64,000 bases of DNA from Komagataeibacter swingsii (GTDB lineage: Bacteria; Pseudomonadota; Alphaproteobacteria; Acetobacterales; Acetobacteraceae), in the NCBI RefSeq assembly GCF_003207895.1, contig NZ_NKUB01000010.1, positions 1-64,000 of the forward strand, in the 5' to 3' direction. A program made the position numbers and the translations under genes. The notes beneath the pieces were generated by a model, which searched no databases, was not told where the DNA came from, and saw nothing but the letters and a program-made list of their open reading frames with translations. Each line of letters begins with the position of its first letter. The stretch's first letter is position 1. Shown here in pieces: positions 60,680 to 64,000 of this stretch.

Positions 60680-62398
60680 TCAGTCAAAGGTGTAATGCCG
60701 CGCGGCATAATTGGATAACGGGCGCCACAGGGCGCGATTGAGCAGCAGCACGAACGCCGCCATGACCACCATGCCCAGGCCCACCTGGTCGGTCGCGCCC
60801 GCCACGGTGGCATGGGCGATATAGGCGCCCAGCCCGTCCGCATTCAGCGTCGTGTCGCCCCAGCTTGCGACCTCGGTCGCGATGGCGGCGTTCCATGCGC
60901 CCCCCGACGCGGTCAGCGCGCCGGTAATGAAATAGGGCGTGATGCCCGGCAGCATCACGCGCCGCCACCACAGCCAGCCCCGGACATGGAAATTCTTGGC
61001 CGCTTCGAGCAGGTCACCGGGATAGGACGACGCCCCCGCCACGATGTTGAACAGGATATACCACTGCGTGCCCAGCAGCATGAGCGGCGTCAGCCAGATA
61101 TTGCTGTTCAGGTGCCAGCGCACGATCACCACGACCACCAGCGGGAAGAACAGGTTGGCGGGGAAGGCTGCCATGAACTGCGCCGCCATCTGCGCGCGTC
61201 GCGCCCGCCGTGGCGACAGGCCCAGCCATATGCCCAGCGGCACCCATATCAGTGACGCGACAACGACCGTTATCATGACGCGCGCCAGCGTGATGCTGCC
61301 CAGCATGGTGACATGCAGCATCTGCCCCGCTGTGTAATGGGTGCTGGCATACGCCCATGTCTTCCACCCGATGGTGACGGCGCAGACGGCCAGCGCCGCG
61401 ATCCATGCGCCATCCAGCAGGCGGGAGGGAACCAGCCGCCGCCGGGGGGCGGATGGGCGCGGCCCCAGTGGCAGCCAGCCGATGCGGGTCATCATGTCAC
61501 CCAGCTTCAGGCAGGCCTGCCGCAGCAGGTGCGTGCGCCGCAGCAGGGTCAGCACCCATGGGTCGGGTGCCGCAAGCGTCGTGCCCTCATCGGTCTGGAA
61601 ACGTGCCGACCACGCCACCAGCGGGCGGAACAAAAGCTGGTCATAGGCCAGGATGACCGCCAGCATGGCGGCGATGGCGTAGAAGATCGCCCATATGTTG
61701 CGCTGTTCGATCGCAACGCCCACATACGACCCGATTCCCGGCAGCACGATATCGGTATTCCCCACCGTGATCGTTTCGGAATAGACAACCATGAACCACC
61801 CGCCGGACATGGAGATCATGGTGTTCCAGACCAGTGAGGGGATGGCGAACGGCACTTCCAGCCGCCAGAAACGCTGCCATGGCGTCAGGCCGAAGCACAG
61901 GGCTGCTTCCTCCAGGTCAGGCGGCACGGTGCGCAGCGCCTGATACATGGCAAAGGCCATGTTCCATGCCTGGCTGGTGAAAATGGTGAAGATGGCGGCC
62001 AGTTCCGCCCCCATCATCCGCCCGGGGAACAGGCCAAGGAAAAAGACCACCGTAAAGGTCAGGAAGCCAAGGATCGGCACCGATTGCAGGATATCCAGCA
62101 ACGGGATCAGCACCTGCCCCGCGCGCCGGCTCTTGGCGGCCCAGACGGCATAGGTGAAGGTGAACACCAGCGACGCGGCAAGGGCTGCGAACATGCGCAG
62201 CGTGGTCCGCACGGCATAGGCGGGCAGCCATGCGGGGTTGAGGTGGATGGTCCCCGCCTCGCTGGCGGGAATGGGCACCAGCATGTGACGCCCGGCGGTG
62301 GCGACGACAACAGCCCCGGCCATGATCGCCAGCAGGCCCAGCAGGTCCGGAACATTGGGGCGGACCCGCAGGTTCCCCGGCAGGCTGGCGTCTGTCAC
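60680..62398 (-). CDS. Fused ABC transporter permease (two BPD_transp_1 domains)
   Basis: 572 residues with two permease domains in one chain: the first around residues 75-270 with [28 protein letters not shown] (EAA loop), the second around 370-560 with [31 protein letters not shown] (EAA loop). Such fusions occur in NitT/TauT-type importers. The start overlaps the dut stop (ATGA), tying it to the dut/coaBC unit. Its substrate is unknown. Confidence 0.92.
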   Translation of the reverse strand: MTDASLPGNLRVRPNVPDLLGLLAIMAGAVVVATAGRHMLVPIPASEAGTIHLNPAWLPAYAVRTTLRMFAALAASLVFTFTYAVWAAKSRRAGQVLIPLLDILQSVPILGFLTFTVVFFLGLFPGRMMGAELAAIFTIFTSQAWNMAFAMYQALRTVPPDLEEAALCFGLTPWQRFWRLEVPFAIPSLVWNTMISMSGGWFMVVYSETITVGNTDIVLPGIGSYVGVAIEQRNIWAIFYAIAAMLAVILAYDQLLFRPLVAWSARFQTDEGTTLAAPDPWVLTLLRRTHLLRQACLKLGDMMTRIGWLPLGPRPSAPRRRLVPSRLLDGAWIAALAVCAVTIGWKTWAYASTHYTAGQMLHVTMLGSITLARVMITVVVASLIWVPLGIWLGLSPRRARRAQMAAQFMAAFPANLFFPLVVVVIVRWHLNSNIWLTPLMLLGTQWYILFNIVAGASSYPGDLLEAAKNFHVRGWLWWRRVMLPGITPYFITGALTASGGAWNAAIATEVASWGDTTLNADGLGAYIAHATVAGATDQVGLGMVVMAAFVLLLNRALWRPLSNYAARHYTFD

Positions 62399-62856
62399 CC
62401 TGCGGTGCCCGTACTGCCAAAGCCGCCCGCGCCACGATCCGTTTCCTCCAGTTGTGCATATTCAACCCATGTCCCGCGCACCACCGGGGCCAGCACCGCC
62501 TGCGCAATGCGCATGCCGCGCTCGACCACAAAGGGTTCGCTGCCCGTATTCATGACGATGATGCCGATTTCACCCCGGTAATCCTCATCAATCGTGCCGG
62601 GGGCGTTGGGCAGGGTGATGCCGTGTTTCAGGGCAAGGCCCGAACGCGGGCGGATCTGCATTTCATATCCGCGCGGCAGCGCCACGCACAGTCCCGTGGG
62701 CACCAGCGCGCGGCTTCCGGCCGCAATGGTTACCGGCTCGGTCACGGCGGCCAGCAGGTCCATGCCGGCCGCGCCATCGGTGGCGTAGCCGGGCAGCGGC
62801 AGCCCGTGGGCATGGGGCAGGCGGCGGACTTGTATGGGCAGGGGGGAGGAAATCAT
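62395..62856 (-). CDS. dut: dUTP diphosphatase
   Basis: Hydrolyses dUTP to dUMP, keeping uracil out of DNA. About 153 residues with the five trimeric dUTPase motifs: [40 protein letters not shown] and [13 protein letters not shown] 62856 lies 17 bases after the coaBC stop. dut next to coaBC is a common bacterial arrangement. Confidence 0.96.
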   Translation of the reverse strand: MISSPLPIQVRRLPHAHGLPLPGYATDGAAGMDLLAAVTEPVTIAAGSRALVPTGLCVALPRGYEMQIRPRSGLALKHGITLPNAPGTIDEDYRGEIGIIVMNTGSEPFVVERGMRIAQAVLAPVVRGTWVEYAQLEETDRGAGGFGSTGTAG

Positions 62857-62872
62857 GGTCTGGTCCGTCGGG

Positions 62873-64000
62873 TTATTCTGGGTTGGGGGGCGTCTGCAGG
62901 AAAGTGGCGATCCGCGCAACCAGCCTGTGGGCGACCTGCGCCTTGTCCAGCCTGGGCCAGTGTTCGCAGCCCGTGGCGTCGATCACGGTGACCTCGTTTT
63001 CCGCGCCGCCCATGATGCCGGTGCCGGGGCTGACGTCATTGGCCACGATCCAGTCACAGCCCTTGCGTGCGCGCTTGGTGGTGGCGTGCGCCAGCACATG
63101 CTCGGTTTCCGCGGCAAACCCGATCACCAGTCCGGGCCGTGCAGGGCCGGGCCTGCCCAGTATTGCAAGGATATCGGGATTGGGCACCAGGTGCAGCGCG
63201 GGCGGGGGCGCATCTGCCGTTTTCTTGATCTTCTGGGCCGCCGGGGCCACATGCCAGTCGGCCACGGCGGCGGTGCATACGGCAATGTCACACGGGAGCG
63301 CATGGCGACAGGCCTCCAGCATGTCGCGGGCCGTTTCCACCCTTATGGTGTGGACGCCCGCCGGGTCGGGCAGGGTGGTGGGACCACTGACCAGCGTTAC
63401 ATCCGCGCCAGCTGCCGCAAGGGCTTCGGCAATGGCGTATCCCTGGGTGCCGGAGGAGCGGTTGGCGATGTAGCGCACGGGGTCGATCGGTTCATGCGTG
63501 GGGCCTGCGGTCACCAGCGCGCGGCGGCCAGCCAGTGGCCGGTCGGGTGACAGCGCGCGCAGGATGGCGGCAAGGATCGTCCCCGTTTGGGCAAGGCGCC
63601 CCGGCCCGGATTCGTTGCATGCCATGAGACCGGATTCCGGCCCCACGCAATTCACGCCACGCGCGCGTAGTGTTGCGACATTGGCCTGTGTCGCGGCGTG
63701 GGTCCACATGCGCACGTTCATGGCCGGGGCCACCAACACAGGCGTATCGGTGGCCAGCAGCACGGTGGTGGCCAGGTCATCGGCCAGCCCGGTGGCCATG
63801 CGGGCCAGCAGGTCGGCGGTGGCGGGGCAGACCACGATCAGGTCACTGCCGCGTGACAGGGCGATATGCCCCATCTCGCTTTCATCGGTCAGGGAAAACA
63901 GGTCGCTGAAGACGCGTTCACCACTCAGCGCCTGGATGGACATGGGGGTGACGAATCGTGCCCCCGCATCCGTCAGCACCGTACGTACGCGCACGCCGTG
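62873..64000 (-). CDS. coaBC: Phosphopantothenoylcysteine decarboxylase/phosphopantothenate-cysteine ligase (5' end outside window)
   Basis: Bifunctional coenzyme A enzyme. The window holds the last 375 codons; the frame is open through the right edge. CoaC part: [40 protein letters not shown] and [13 protein letters not shown]. CoaB part: [36 protein letters not shown] and [12 protein letters not shown], with VIGFAAETE. The flavodecarboxylase substrate-flap motif has CNES in place of the usual CGE, which is unusual but conservative. Confidence 0.95.
   Translation of the reverse strand, partial: HGVRVRTVLTDAGARFVTPMSIQALSGERVFSDLFSLTDESEMGHIALSRGSDLIVVCPATADLLARMATGLADDLATTVLLATDTPVLVAPAMNVRMWTHAATQANVATLRARGVNCVGPESGLMACNESGPGRLAQTGTILAAILRALSPDRPLAGRRALVTAGPTHEPIDPVRYIANRSSGTQGYAIAEALAAAGADVTLVSGPTTLPDPAGVHTIRVETARDMLEACRHALPCDIAVCTAAVADWHVAPAAQKIKKTADAPPPALHLVPNPDILAILGRPGPARPGLVIGFAAETEHVLAHATTKRARKGCDWIVANDVSPGTGIMGGAENEVTVIDATGCEHWPRLDKAQVAHRLVARIATFLQTPPNPE

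Overview
The window is GC-rich, densely coded and rich in polysaccharide genes. The gene types point to an alphaproteobacterium of the Acetobacteraceae, most likely a cellulose-forming acetic acid bacterium such as Komagataeibacter/Gluconacetobacter. This assignment is an inference from gene content and from short elements with IS5/IS1031-type ends; no 16S gene is present.

Region 1 (108-12759, + strand) is an exopolysaccharide operon: sugar-phosphate transferase, WecG/TagA transferase, Wzc-type copolymerase with fused kinase domain, GT4 transferase, Wzx flippase, outer-membrane beta-barrel, Wza/GumB-type export protein, acyltransferase, then rfbB and rfbA for dTDP-4-keto-6-deoxyglucose. A short-chain dehydrogenase (13011) and an unknown gene behind a Fur-like box (13850-14836) follow. 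An AT-rich island (about 14981-17690) holds a serine-hydrolase-like gene and a MITE.

Region 2 (17691-33317) is a second, differently built set: copolymerase and a separate kinase-like partner with a lost Walker A lysine, WecG/TagA, a shortened sugar-phosphate transferase, PAP2 phosphatase, Wza, GT4, Wzx, Wzy (opposite strand), two GT2 enzymes, an oxidoreductase (opposite strand), an epimerase, two small cysteine-rich secreted proteins and a secreted GH5 hydrolase. Together the genes cover priming, assembly, flipping, polymerisation, export and trimming.

Region 3 (33849-49559) is metabolic: an AraC regulator, a GhrA-like reductase, a fluoride riboswitch with a CLC-F type fluoride/proton antiporter and two coupled secreted proteins, a translationally coupled minus-strand operon (monooxygenase, MFS, Tm-1-like protein, TIM-barrel PEP-hydrolase-like protein) downstream of a MocR regulator, a divergent FucP-like transporter with a GH20 hexosaminidase, a DUF1176 protein and a DUF523 protein.

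Region 4 (about 49640-53376) is the wreck of Mu-like tail genes between two integrase remnants, next to tRNA-Cys. A plus-strand DUF4258/DUF2283 cassette sits inside the tail genes. Region 5 (53558-64000) is core genome: PCMT-like methyltransferase, TolC, valS, msrA, a NitT/TauT-type ABC importer, dut and the truncated coaBC.

Four copies of a palindromic MITE-like repeat (12.76, 16.82, 35.08 and 39.13 kb) lie between genes; two have matching TNA target duplications.
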